Origin: Halictus rubicundus
Taxonomy: Eukaryota > Arthropoda > Insecta > Hymenoptera > Halictidae
Assembly: GCF_050948215.1 (NCBI RefSeq)
Contig: NW_027488580.1
Coordinates: 1,612,001 to 1,676,000 of the forward strand
Reading direction: 5' to 3'
DNA: 64,000 bases
In this document: in pieces, positions 1-13,754 of the stretch
Position numbering within the stretch: the stretch's first letter is position 1
Layout of the letters: each line of letters begins with the position of its first letter
Made by a program: the position numbers and the translations under genes
Notes under the pieces: generated by a model
The model's database searches: none
What the model was told of the DNA's origin: nothing
Seen by the model: the letters and a program-made list of their open reading frames with translations, nothing else

Positions 1-1089
1 ATCCTATCCTCTATCCTATCCTATCCTCTATCCTATCCTATCCTCTATCCTATCGTATCCTCTATCCTATCCTATCCTCTATCCTATCCTATCCTCTATC
101 CTAACCTATCCTCTATCTTATCCAATCCTCTATCCTATCCTATCCTCTATCCTATCCTATCCTCCATCGTCTCCTATCCTCTATCCTATCCAATCCCCTA
201 TCCTATCCTCGATCCTATCCTATCCTCTATCGTCTGCTCTATCCTATCCTACCCACTATCCTATCCTATCCACAATGCTATCCTATTCTCTATCCTCACC
301 TATCCTTTATTCTATCCAATCCTCTATCCTATCCTATCCTCTATCCTGTCCTATCCTCCATCGTCTCCTATCCTCTATCCTATCCTATCCTCTATCCTAT
401 CCTATCCTCTATCCTATCCAATCCCCTATCTTATCTTATATCGTCTCCTGTCATCTATCCTATCCAATCCTCTATCCTATCCTCTATCCTATCCTATCCT
501 CTATCCTATCCTATACTCTATCCTATCCTATCCTCTATCCTATCCTATCCTCTATCCTATCCTATCCTCTATCCTATCTTATCCTCTATCCTAACCTATC
601 CTCTATCCTATCCTATCCTCTATCCTATCCTATCCTCAACGCTATCCTATCCTCATTACTATCGTATACTCCATTATATCCTATCCGCTATCGTATCATA
701 TCCTCTATCCTAACCCATCCTCTATCTTATCCAATCCTCTATCCTATCCTATCCTCTATCCTATCCTATCCTCCATGGTCTCCTATCCTCTATCCTATCC
801 AATCCCCTATCCTATCCTCTATCCTATCCTATCCACTATCCTATCCTATCCTCAATGCTACCCTATTCTCTATCCTCACCTATCCTTTATACTATCCAAT
901 CCTCTATCCTAACCTATCCTCTATCCTATCCTATCCTCTTTCCTATCGTATCCTCTATCCTATCCTATCCTCCATCCTAACCTACCCTCTATCCTATCCT
1001 ATCCTCTATCCTATCCCATCCTCAACGCTATCCGATCCTCATTCCTATCCTATACTCCATTATATCCTATCCGCTATCCTATCATATCC

Positions 1090-4000
1090 TCTATCCTATA
1101 ATATCCTCTATCCTGTCCAATCCTCTATCCTATCCTCTATCCTATCCTCTATCCTATCCTCTATCCTATCCTATCCTCTATCCTATCCTATCCTCTATCC
1201 TATCCTATCCTCTATCCTATCCTATCCTCTTTCCTATCGTATCCTCTATCCTATCCTATCCTCAACGCTATCCTATCCTCATTACTATCCTATACTCCAT
1301 TATATCCTATCCGCTATCGTATCATATCCTCTATCCTATAATATCCTCTATCCTATCCAATCCTCTATCCTATCCTCTATCCTATCCTATCCTCTATCCT
1401 ATCCTATACTCTATCCTAACCTATCCTCTATCCTATCCTATTCTCTATCCTATCCTATCCTCTATAATATCGTATCCTCTATCATATCCTATCCTCTTGC
1501 CTATAATATCATCTACCCTATCCTATCCTCTATCCTATCCAATCTCCTACCCTATCCTCTATCCTATCCTATCCTCTATCGTCTGCTCTATCCTATCCTA
1601 TCCACTATAGTATCCTATCCTCAATGCTATCCTATTCTCTATCCTCACCTATCCTTTATACTATCCAATCCTCTATCCTATCCTATCCTCTATCCTATCC
1701 TATCCTCCATCGTCTCCTATCCTCTATCCTATCCAATCCCCTATCCTATCCTCTATCCTATCCTATCCTCTATCCTATCCTATCCTCTATCCTATCCAAT
1801 CCCCTATCTTATCTTCTATCGTCTCCTGTCCTCTATCCTATACAATCCCCTATCCTATCCTCTATCCTATCCTATCCTCTATCCTATCCTACCCTCAATC
1901 CTATCCTATCCTCTATCGTCTGCTCTATCCTATCCTATCCACTATAGTATCCTATCCTCAATGCTATCCTATTCTCTATCCTCTCCTATCCTTTATACTA
2001 ACCAATCCTCTATCCTATCCTCTATCCTATCCTATCCTCTATCCTATCCTATCCTCTATCCTATCCTATCCTCTATCCTATCCTCTATCCTATCCTATCC
2101 TCTATCCTATCCTATCCTCTATCCTATCCTATCCTCTATCCTATCCTATCCTCTATCCTATCCTATCCTCTATCCTATCCTATCCTCTATCCTATCCTAT
2201 CCTCTATCCTATCCTATCCTCTATCCTATCCTATCCTCTATCCTATCCTATCCTCCATCCTATCCAATCTTCTATCCTATCCTATCCTCTATCCTGTCCT
2301 ATCCTCTATCCTATCCTATCCTCTATCCTATCATATCCTCTATCCTATCCTATCCTCAATCCTAACCTATCCTCTATCCTCTCCTATCCTTTATACTAAC
2401 CAATCCTCTATCCTATCCTCTATCCTATCCTATCCTCTATCCTATCCTATCCTCTATCCTATCCTATCCTCTATCCTATCCTATCCTCCATCCTATCCTA
2501 TCCTCTATCCTAACCTATCCTCTATCCTAACCTACCCTCTATCCTATCCTATCCTCTATCCTATCCTATCCTCAACGCTATCCTATCCTCATTCCTATCC
2601 TATACTCCATTATATCCTATCCGCTATCCTATCATATCCTCTATCCTATAATATCCTCTATCCTATCCAATCCTCTATCCTATCCTCTATCCTATCCTCT
2701 ATCCTATCCTATCCTCTATCCCATCCTATCCTCTATCCTATCCTATCCTCTATCCTATCCTATCCTCTATCCTATCCTATCCTCTATCCTATCCTATCCT
2801 CTATCCTATCCTATCCTCTATCCTATCGTATCCTCTATCCTATCCTATCCTCTATCCTATCCTATCCTCTATCCTAACCTATCCTCTATCTTATCCAATC
2901 CTCTATCCTATCCTATCCTCTATCCTATCCTATCCTCCATCGTCTCCTATCCTCTATCCTATCCAATCCCCTATCCTATCCTCGATCCTATCCTATCCTC
3001 TATCGTCTGCTCTATCCTATCCTACCCACTATCCTATCCTATCCTCAATGCTATCCTATTCTCTATCCTCACCTATCCTTTATACTATCCAATCCTCTAT
3101 CCTATCCTATCCTCTATCCTATCCTATCCTCCATCGTCTCCTATCCTCTATCCTATCCAATCCCCTATCCTATCCTATCCTATATCCTATCCAATCCCCT
3201 ATCTTATCTTATATCGTCTCCTGTCATCTATCCTATCCAATCCTCTATCCTATCCTCTATCCTATCCTATCCTCTATCCTATCCTATACTCTATCCTATC
3301 CTATCCTCTATCCTATCCTATCCTCTATCCTATCCTATCCTCTATGCTATCTTATCCTCTATCCTAACCTATCCTCTATCCTATCCTATCCTCTATCCTA
3401 TCCTATCCTCAACGCTATCCTATCCTCATTACTATCGTATACTCCATTATATCCTATCCGCTATCGTATCATATCCTCTATCCTAACCTATCCTCTATCT
3501 TATCCAATCCTCTATCCTATCCTATCCTCTATCCTATCCTATCCTCCATGGTCTCCTATCCTCTATCCTATCCAATCCCCTATCCTATCCTCTATCCTAA
3601 CCTATCCACTATCCTATCCTATCCTCAATGCTACCCTATTCTCTATCCTCACCTATCCTTTATACTATCCAATCCTCTATCCTAACCTATCCTCCATCCT
3701 ATCCTATCCTCTTTCCTATCGTATCCTCTATCCTATCCTATCCTCCATCCTAACCTACCCTCTATCCTATCCTATCCTCTATCCTATCCTATTCTCTATC
3801 CTATCCTATCCTCTATAATATCGTATCCTCTATCATATCCTATCCTCTTGCCTATAATATCATCTACCCTATCCTATCCTCTATCCTATCCAATCTCCTA
3901 CCCTATCCTCTATCCTATCCTATCCTCTATCGTCTGCTCTATCCTATCCTATCCACTATCCTATCCTATCCTCAATGCTATCCTATTCTCTATCCTCACC

Positions 4001-4976
4001 TATCCTTTATACTATCCAATCCTCTATCCTATCCTATCCTCTATCCTATCCTATCCTCCATCGTCTCCTATCCTCTATCCTATCCAATCCCCTATCCTAT
4101 CCTCTATCCTATCCTATCCTCTATCCTATCCAATCCCCTATCTTATCTTCTATCGTCTCCTGTCCTCTATCCTATACAATCCCCTATCCTATCCTCTATC
4201 CTATCCTATCCTCTATCCTATCCTACCCTCAATCCTATCCTATCCTATGCTCTATCCTATTCTATACTCTATCCTATCCCATCCTCTATCCTATCCTATG
4301 CTCTATCCTATCCTATCCTCTATCCTATCCTATCCTCTATCCTATCCTATCCTCAATCCTAACCTATCCTCTATCCTCTCCTATCCTTTATACTAACCAA
4401 TCCTCTATCCTATCCTCTATCCTATCCTATCCTCTATCGTATCCTATCCTCTATCCTATCCTATCCTCTATCCTATCCTATCCTCTATCCTATCCTATCC
4501 TCTATCCTATCCTATCCTCTATCCTATCCTATCCTCTATCCTATCCTATCCTCTATCCTATCCTATCCTCCATCCTATCCAATCTTCTATCCTATCCTAT
4601 CCTCTATCCTGTCCTATCCTCTATCCTATCCTATCCTCTATCCTATCCTATCCTCTATCCTATCCTATCCTCCATCCTATCCTATCCTCTATCCTAACCT
4701 ATCCTCTATCCTAACCTACCCTCTATCCTATCCTATCCTCTATCCTATCCTATCCTCAACGCTATCCTATCCTCATTCCTATCCTATTCTCCATTATATC
4801 CTATCCGCTATCCTATCATATCCTCTATCCTATAATATCCTCTATCCTATCCAATCCTCTATCCTATCCTATCCTCTTTCCTATCGTATCCTCTATCCTA
4901 TCCTATCCTCAACGCTATCCTATCCTCATTACTATCCTATACTCCATTATATCCTATCCGCTATCGTATCATATCC
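1090..4976. repeat. 3,887-bp higher-order repeat, copy 1
   Basis: Variant landmarks reappear exactly 3,887 bp downstream: 1624 to 5511, 1961 to 5848, 3048 to 6935, 3848 to 7735 and 3975 to 7862. The translated stretches starting at 1624, 3048 and 3848 are identical to those of the second copy. Register begins near 1090; just upstream, around 1021-1060, the sequences already differ (TCCGATCC versus TCCTATCC). Boundaries are approximate. Confidence 0.8.
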
Positions 4977-7900
4977 TCTATCCTATAATATCCTCTATCC
5001 TATCCAATCCTCTATCCTATCCTCTATCCTATCCTCTATCCTATCCTCTATCCTATCCTATCCTCTATCCTATCCTATCCTCTATCCTATCCTATCCTCT
5101 ATCCTATCCTATCCTCTTTCCTATCGTATCCTCTATCCTATCCTATCCTCAACGCTATCCTATCCTCATTACTATCCTATACTCCATTATATCCTATCCG
5201 CTATCGTATCATATCCTCTATCCTATAATATCCTCTATCCTATCCAATCCTCTATCCTATCCTCTATCCTATCCTATCCTCTATCCTATCCTATACTCTA
5301 TCCTAACCTATCCTCTATCCTATCCTATTCTCTATCCTATCCTATCCTCTATAATATCGTATCCTCTATCATATCCTATCCTCTTGCCTATAATATCATC
5401 TACCCTATCCTATCCTCTATCCTATCCAATCTCCTACCCTATCCTCTATCCTATCCTATCCTCTATCGTCTGCTCTATCCTATCCTATCCACTATAGTAT
5501 CCTATCCTCAATGCTATCCTATTCTCTATCCTCACCTATCCTTTATACTATCCAATCCTCTATCCTATCCTATCCTCTATCCTATCCTATCCTCCATCGT
5601 CTCCTATCCTCTATCCTATCCAATCCCCTATCCTATCCTCTATCCTATCCTATCCTCTATCCTATCCTATCCTCTATCCTATCCAATCCCCTATCTTATC
5701 TTCTATCGTCTCCTGTCCTCTATCCTATACAATCCCCTATCCTATCCTCTATCCTATCCTATCCTCTATCCTATCCTACCCTCAATCCTATCCTATCCTC
5801 TATCGTCTGCTCTATCCTATCCTATCCACTATAGTATCCTATCCTCAATGCTATCCTATTCTCTATCCTCTCCTATCCTTTATACTAACCAATCCTCTAT
5901 CCTATCCTCTATCCTATCCTATCCTCTATCCTATCCTATCCTCTATCCTATCCTATCCTCTATCCTATCCTCTATCCTATCCTATCCTCTATCCTATCCT
6001 ATCCTCTATCCTATCCTATCCTCTATCCTATCCTATCCTCTATCCTATCCTATCCTCTATCCTATCCTATCCTCTATCCTATCCTATCCTCTATCCTATC
6101 CTATCCTCTATCCTATCCTATCCTCTATCCTATCCTATCCTCCATCCTATCCAATCTTCTATCCTATCCTATCCTCTATCCTGTCCTATCCTCTATCCTA
6201 TCCTATCCTCTATCCTATCCTATCCTCTATCCTATCCTATCCTCAATCCTAACCTATCCTCTATCCTCTCCTATCCTTTATACTAACCAATCCTCTATCC
6301 TATCCTCTATCCTATCCTATCCTCTATCCTATCCTATCCTCTATCCTATCCTATCCTCTATCCTATCCTATCCTCCATCCTATCCTATCCTCTATCCTAA
6401 CCTATCCTCTATCCTAACCTACCCTCTATCCTATCCTATCCTCTATCCTATCCTATCCTCAACGCTATCCTATCCTCATTCCTATCCTATACTCCATTAT
6501 ATCCTATCCGCTATCCTATCATATCCTCTATCCTATAATATCCTCTATCCTATCCAATCCTCTATCCTATCCTCTATCCTATCCTCTATCCTATCCTATC
6601 CTCTATCCCATCCTATCCTCTATCCTATCCTATCCTCTATCCTATCCTATCCTCTATCCTATCCTATCCTCTATCCTATCCTATCCTCTATCCTATCCTA
6701 TCCTCTATCCTATCGTATCCTCTATCCTATCCTATCCTCTATCCTATCCTATCCTCTATCCTAACCTATCCTCTATCTTATCCAATCCTCTATCCTATCC
6801 TATCCTCTATCCTATCCTATCCTCCATCGTCTCCTATCCTCTATCCTATCCAATCCCCTATCCTATCCTCGATCCTATCCTATCCTCTATCGTCTGCTCT
6901 ATCCTATCCTACCCACTATCCTATCCTATCCTCAATGCTATCCTATTCTCTATCCTCACCTATCCTTTATACTATCCAATCCTCTATCCTATCCTATCCT
7001 CTATCCTATCCTATCCTCCATCGTCTCCTATCCTCTATCCTATCCAATCCCCTATCCTATCCTATCCTATATCCTATCCAATCCCCTATCTTATCTTATA
7101 TCGTCTCCTGTCATCTATCCTATCCAATCCTCTATCCTATCCTCTATCCTATCCTATCCTCTATCCTATCCTATACTCTATCCTATCCTATCCTCTATCC
7201 TATCCTATCCTCTATCCTATCCTATCCTCTATGCTATCTTATCCTCTATCCTAACCTATCCTCTATCCTATCCTATCCTCTATCCTATCCTATCCTCAAC
7301 GCTATCCTATCCTCATTACTATCGTATACTCCATTATATCCTATCCGCTATCGTATCATATCCTCTATCCTAACCTATCCTCTATCTTATCCAATCCTCT
7401 ATCCTATCCTATCCTCTATCCTATCCTATCCTCCATGGTCTCCTATCCTCTATCCTATCCAATCCCCTATCCTATCCTCTATCCTAACCTATCCACTATC
7501 CTATCCTATCCTCAATGCTACCCTATTCTCTATCCTCACCTATCCTTTATACTATCCAATCCTCTATCCTAACCTATCCTCCATCCTATCCTATCCTCTT
7601 TCCTATCGTATCCTCTATCCTATCCTATCCTCCATCCTAACCTACCCTCTATCCTATCCTATCCTCTATCCTATCCTATTCTCTATCCTATCCTATCCTC
7701 TATAATATCGTATCCTCTATCATATCCTATCCTCTTGCCTATAATATCATCTACCCTATCCTATCCTCTATCCTATCCAATCTCCTACCCTATCCTCTAT
7801 CCTATCCTATCCTCTATCGTCTGCTCTATCCTATCCTATCCACTATCCTATCCTATCCTCAATGCTATCCTATTCTCTATCCTCACCTATCCTTTATACT

Positions 7901-8440
7901 ATCCAATCCTCTATCCTATCCTATCCTCTATCCTATCCTATCCTCCATCGTCTCCTATCCTCTATCCTATCCAATCCCCTATCCTATCCTCTATCCTATC
8001 CTATCCTCTATCCTATCCAATCCCCTATCTTATCTTCTATCGTCTCCTGTCCTCTATCCTATACAATCCCCTATCCTATCCTCTATCCTATCCTATCCTC
8101 TATCCTATCCTACCCTCAATCCTATCCTATCCTATGCTCTATCCTATTCTATACTCTATCCTATCCCATCCTCTATCCTATCCTATGCTCTATCCTATCC
8201 TATCCTCTATCCTATCCTATCCTCTATCCTATCCTATCCTCAATCCTAACCTATCCTCTATCCTCTCCTATCCTTTATACTAACCAATCCTCTATCCTAT
8301 CCTCTATCCTATCCTATCCTCTATCGTATCCTATCCTCTATCCTATCCTATCCTCTATCCTATCCTATCCTCTATCCTATCCTATCCTCTATCCTATCCT
8401 ATCCTCTATCCTATCCTATCCTCTATCCTATCCTATCCTC
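4977..8440. repeat. 3,887-bp higher-order repeat, copy 2
   Basis: Second member of the tandem pair that begins near 1090. The 3,887-bp register holds to about 8340. Further on, the landmark CATCCTATCCAATC at 4571 is found at 8441, 17 bp short of the expected 8458. That equals a loss of one 12-bp and one 5-bp step, so the copies diverge by monomer-sized indels. The end is approximate. Confidence 0.75.
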
Positions 8441-11400
8441 CATCCTATCCAATCTTCTATCCTATCCTATCCTCTATCCTGTCCTATCCTCTATCCTATC
8501 CTATCCTCTATCCTATCCTATCCTCTATCCTATCCTATCCTCCATCCTATCCTATCCTCTATCCTAACCTATCCTCTATCCTAACCTACCCTCTATCCTA
8601 TCCTATCCTCTATCCTATCCTATCCTCAACGCTATCCTATCCTCATTCCTATCCTATTCTCCATTATATCCTATCCGCTATCCTATCATATCCTCTATCC
8701 TATAATATCCTCTATCCTATCCAATCCTCTATCCTATCCTCTATCCTATCCTCTATCCTATCCTATCCTCTATCCTAACCTACCCTCTATCCTATCCTAT
8801 CCTCTATCCTATCCTATCCTCTATCCTAACCTACCCTCTATCCTATCCTATCCTCTATCCTATCCTATCCTCAACGCTATCCTATCCTCATTCCTATCCT
8901 ATACTCCATTATATCCTATCCGCTATCCTATCATATCCTCTATCCTATAATATCCTCTATCCTATCCTCTATCCTATCCTATCCTCTATCCTATCCTACC
9001 CTCAATCCTATCCTATCCTATGCTCTATCCTATTCTATACTCTATCCTATCCCATCCTCTATCCTATCCTATGCTCTATCCTATCCTATCCTCTATCCTA
9101 TCCTATCCTCTATCCTATCCTATCCTCAATCCTAACCTATCCTCTATCCTCTCCTATCCTTTATACTAACCAATCCTCTATCCTATCCTCTATCCTATCC
9201 TATCCTCTATCCTATCCTATCCTCTATCCTATCCTATCCTCTATCCTATCCTATCCTCTATCCTATCCTATCCTCTATCCTATCCTATCCTCTATCCTAT
9301 CCTATCCTCTATCCAATCCAATCCCCTATCCTATCCTCTATCCTATCCAATCCTCTATAATATCGTATCATCTATCATATCCTCTCCTCTTGCCTATAAT
9401 ATCATCTACCCTATCCTATCCTCTATCCTATCCAATCTCCTACCCTATCCTCTATCCTATCCTATCCTCTATCGTCTGCTCTATCCTATCCTATCCACTA
9501 TCCTATCCTATCCTCAATGCTATCCTATTCTCTATCCTCACCTATCCTTTATACTATCCAATCCTCTATCCTATCCTATGCTCTATCCTATCCTATCCTC
9601 CATCGTCTCCTATCCTCTATCCTATCCAATCCCCTATCCTATCCTCGATCCTATCCTATCCTCTATCGTCTGCTCTATCCTATCCTATCCACTATCCTAT
9701 CCTATCCTCAATGCTATCCTATTCTCTATCCTCACCTATCCTTTATACTATCCAATCCTCTATCCTATCCTACCCTCTATCCTATCCTATCCTCCATCGT
9801 CTCCTATCCTCTATCCTATCCAATCCCCTATCCTATCCTCTATCCTATCCTATCCTCTATCCTATCCAATCCCCTATCTTATCTTCTATCGTCTCCTGTC
9901 CTCTATCCTATACAATCCCCTATCCTATCCTCTATCCTATCCTATCCTCTATCCTATCCTACCCTCAATCCTATCCTATCCTATGCTCTATCCTATTCTA
10001 TACTCTATCCTATCCCATCCTCTATCCTATCCTATGCTCTATCCTATCCTCTATCCTATCCTATCCTCTATCCTATCCTATCCTCAATCCTAACCTATCC
10101 TCTATCCTCTCCTATCCTTTATACTAACCAATCCTCTATCCTATCCTCTATCCTATCCTATCCTCTATCCTATCCTATCCTCTATCCTATCCTATCCTCT
10201 ATCCTATCCTATCCTCCATCCTATCCTATCCTCTATCCTAACCTATCCTCTATCCTAACCTACCCTCTATCCTATCCTATCCTCTATCCTATCCTATCCT
10301 CAACGCTATCCTATCCTCATTCCTATCCTATACTCCATTATATCCTATCCGCTATCCTATCATATCCTCTATCCTATAATATCCTCTATCCTATCCAATC
10401 CTCTATCCTATCCTCTATCCTATCCTCTATCCTATCCTATCCTCTATCCCATCCTATCCTCTATCCTATCCTATCCTCTATCCTATCCTATCCTCTATCC
10501 TATCCTATCCTCTATCCTATCCTATCCTCTATCCTATCCTATCCTCTATCCTATCGTATCCTCTATCCTATCCTATCCTCTATCCTATCCTATCCTCTAT
10601 CCTAACCTATCCTCTATCTTATCCAATCCTCTATCCTATCCTATCCTCTATCCTATCCTATCCTCCATCGTCTCCTATCCTCTATCCTATCCAATCCCCT
10701 ATCCTATCCTCGATCCTATCCTATCCTCTATCGTCTGCTCTATCCTATCCTACCCACTATCCTATCCTATCCTCAATGCTATCCTATTCTCTATCCTCAC
10801 CTATCCTTTATACTATCCAATCCTCTATCCTAACCTATCCTCTATCCTATCCTATCCTCTTTCCTATCGTATCCTCTATCCTATCCTATCCTCCATCCTA
10901 ACCTACCCTCTATCCTATCCTATCCTCTATCCTATCCTATCCTCAACGCTATCCGATCCTCATTCCTATCCTATACTCCATTATATCCTATCCGCTATCC
11001 TATCATATCCTCTATCCTATAATATCCTCTATCCTATCCAATCCTCTATCCTATCCTCTATCCTATCCTCTATCCTATCCTATCCTCTATCCTATCCTAT
11101 CCTCCATCGTCTCCTATCCTCTATCCTATCCAATCCCCTACCCTATCCTCTATCCTATCCTATATTCTATCCTATCCAATCCTACATCCTATCCTATCCT
11201 CCATCGTCTCCTATCCTCTATCCTATCCAATCCCCTATCATATCCTCTATCCTATAATATCCTCTATCCTATCCAATCCTCTATCCTATCCTCTATCCTA
11301 TGCTCTATCCTATCCTCTATCCTATCCTATCCTCTATCCTATCCTCTATCCTATCCTCTATCCTCTATCCTATCCTCCATCCTATCCTATCCTCTATCCT

Positions 11401-12997
11401 ATCCTATCCTCTATCCTATCCTATCCTCTATCCTAACCTATCCTCTATCCTATCCTATCCTCTATCCTATCCTATCCTCAACGCTATCCTATCCTCATTA
11501 CTATCCTATACTCCATTATATACTATCCGCTATCGTATCATATCCTCTATCCTATAATATCCTCTATCCAATCCAATCCTCTATCCTATCCTCTATCCTA
11601 TCCTCTATCCTATCCTCTATCCTATCCTATCCTCTATCCTATCCTCTATCCTATCCTCTATCCTATCCTATCCTCTATCCTATCCTATCCTCTATCCTAT
11701 CCTATCCTCTATCCTATCCTATCCTCTATCCTATCCTATCCTCTATCCTATCCTATCCTCCATCCTATCCTATCCTCTATCCTAACCTATCCTCTATCCT
11801 AACCTACCCTCTATCCTATCCTATCCTCTATCCTATCCTATCCTCAACGCTATCCTATCCTCATTCCTATCCTATACTCCATTATATCCTATCCGCTATC
11901 CTATCATATCCTCTATCCTATAATATCCTCTATCCTATCCAATCCTCTATCCTATCCTCTATCCTATCCTCTATCCTATCCTATCCTCTATCCCATCCTA
12001 TCCTCTATCCTATCCTATCCTCTATCCTATCCTATCCTCTATCCTATCCTATCCTCTATCCTATCCTATCCTCTATCCTATCCTATCCTCTATCCTATCG
12101 TATCCTCTATCCTATCCTATCCTCTATCCTATCCTATCCTCTATCCTAACCTATCCTCTATCTTATCCAATCCTCTATCCTATCCTATCCTCTATCCTAT
12201 CCTATCCTCCATCGTCTCCTATCCTCTATCCTATCCAATCCCCTATCCTATCCTCGATCCTATCCTATCCTCTATCGTCTGCTCTATCCTATCCTACCCA
12301 CTATCCTATCCTATCCTCAATGCTATCCTATTCTCTATCCTCACCTATCCTTTATACTATCCAATCCTCTATCCTAACCTATCCTCTATCCTATCCTATC
12401 CTCTTTCCTATCGTATCCTCTATCCTATCCTATCCTCCATCCTAACCTACCCTCTATCCTATCCTATCCTCTATCCTATCCTATCCTCTATCCTATCCTA
12501 TCCTCTATCCTATCCTATCCTCTATCCTATCCTATCCTCTATCCTATCCTATCCTCTATCCTATCCTATCCTCTATCCTATCCTATCCTCTATCCTATCC
12601 TCTATCCTATCCTATCCTCTATCCTATCCTATCCTCTATCCTATCCTATCCTCTATCCTATCCTATCGTCTATCCTATCCTATCCTCTATCCTATCCTAT
12701 CCTCTATTGAGTCCTATCCTCTATCATATCCTATCCTCTTTCCTATAATATCATCTATCCTATCCAATCTCTATCGTCTCCTTTCCTCTATCCTATCCAA
12801 TCCCCTATCTTATCTTCTATCGTCTCCTGTCCTCTATCCTATCCAATCCCCTATCCTATCCTCTATCCTATCCTATCCTCTATCCTATCCTACCCTCAAT
12901 CCTATCCTATCCTATGCTCTATCCTATTCTATACTCTGCGACGAAACGGCGGAATCCGCGTTCCGTCGCGAGCTCGCACAGCGTACCTTAGTGCGAG

Positions 12998-13104
12998 CCA
13001 ATCCACAACCGTCCCGAGCGCGAACCAATCGGAGCGCGCCGCCGCTTCGCGAACATTTCGCGAGACGGCGCGCTCTCCGTGATCCGCGCTTTCGGCATAA
13101 ATAC
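12998..13104 (+). promoter_or_regulatory. Promoter-like cluster: two CCAAT boxes and a TATA-like box
   Basis: CCAAT occurs at 12998-13002 and 13025-13029, and CATAAATAC at 13096-13104. The spacing of about 70-100 bp from the CCAAT boxes to the TATA-like box is what a polymerase II promoter or an LTR U3 region would show. A perfect inverted repeat TCGCGAA-CAT-TTCGCGA lies between them at 13047-13063. A start would be expected near 13125-13135 reading rightwards. No coding sequence that it could drive is recognisable downstream, so this is an inference from motif order alone. Confidence 0.35.
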
Positions 13105-13754
13105 CGGAGCAGAGCGCGTTTAGATGGGAGTTGGCTTGGAGCTGCTCAACGGGGATCATCCCAAGCTCTTGGCCACTCGCAGCCGCGTGTGAACACGCAT
13201 ACTACGGCTTCTTCCGTGTGTGTGTGCGAACACGCTGGTGCTTGGTGGGACCCGTACTACGGCTTCATCCGTGTGCGAGCGACACCAGTACCGCGAGGAG
13301 GTCTTGAGTGAGCAGACGGACGAGAGCAGTGTCTCCGGGCGCTACTACTCGTCGCGCGCTCCAGCTCTCTCCCCCCTCCCCGATTCCTTTCCGCCGATCC
13401 TGCGAAATTCGCTCACCGGTCCGCGACCAGGCGTCGCGTCACATTCGTGGCAGTCCTCATCGGATCGCAGCCGCGTTCGGAGCTCGTCTTGCACGAGCTA
13501 CGACGTTGGTGACGGGAAGCTCGTTCCCTGGGCTCGCCTAGGTGCGAGCGGCCCCCACCGCGATCCGATTCGGGGACGACGGGTGGGGCGTCCCGTCGGT
13601 CCGGAGTCGGAGCAGATTCGCGGCCACCGTGCGCTCGGCCATCAGCGAGGAAACATGGATCCACTATCATCTCGCCGAGCCGCGGTGGTTCCTACCGACC
13701 AGCTGTAGGCCCGGAATCACGGAAATCCACCGGATCGGAAACACCGTAAAAACC

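Larger units (their letters stand above)
1..12936. repeat. TATCC/TATCCTC satellite array, block 1
   Basis: Uninterrupted satellite. The + strand is nearly all T, C and A; the basic 12-bp unit TATCCTATCCTC alternates with 5-bp (TATCC) and 7-bp (TATCCTC) steps, so spacings of 5, 7, 12 and 17 bp recur. Diagnostic variant blocks recur in register: one with CAACGCTATCC followed by ACTCCATTATATCC and CCGCTATC (near 1263, 2574, 3410, 4910, 5150, 6462, 7298, 8633, 8873, 10302, 11479, 11844), and one with CTCTTGCCTATAATATC (near 1492, 3845, 5389, 7732, 9388). No host gene is visible. The long + strand open frames are satellite translation: the repeat simply lacks stop triplets in that direction. Confidence 0.97.

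Noticed and set aside
275..2365. Long + strand open frame (696 codons) rich in LSYPILYPILSS repeats, and dozens like it across the window
   Set aside because: They are direct translations of the stop-free satellite monomer, start at chance ATG variants and show no domain or non-repetitive part.
1..12936. CRISPR-like array of regular repeats
   Set aside because: There are no unique spacers; the repeat is a simple pentamer/heptamer satellite in a eukaryotic context.
13220..13708. 162-codon + strand frame in the GC-rich island
   Set aside because: No recognisable domain, several overlapping frames of similar size on both strands, and GC-rich DNA gives such frames by chance.
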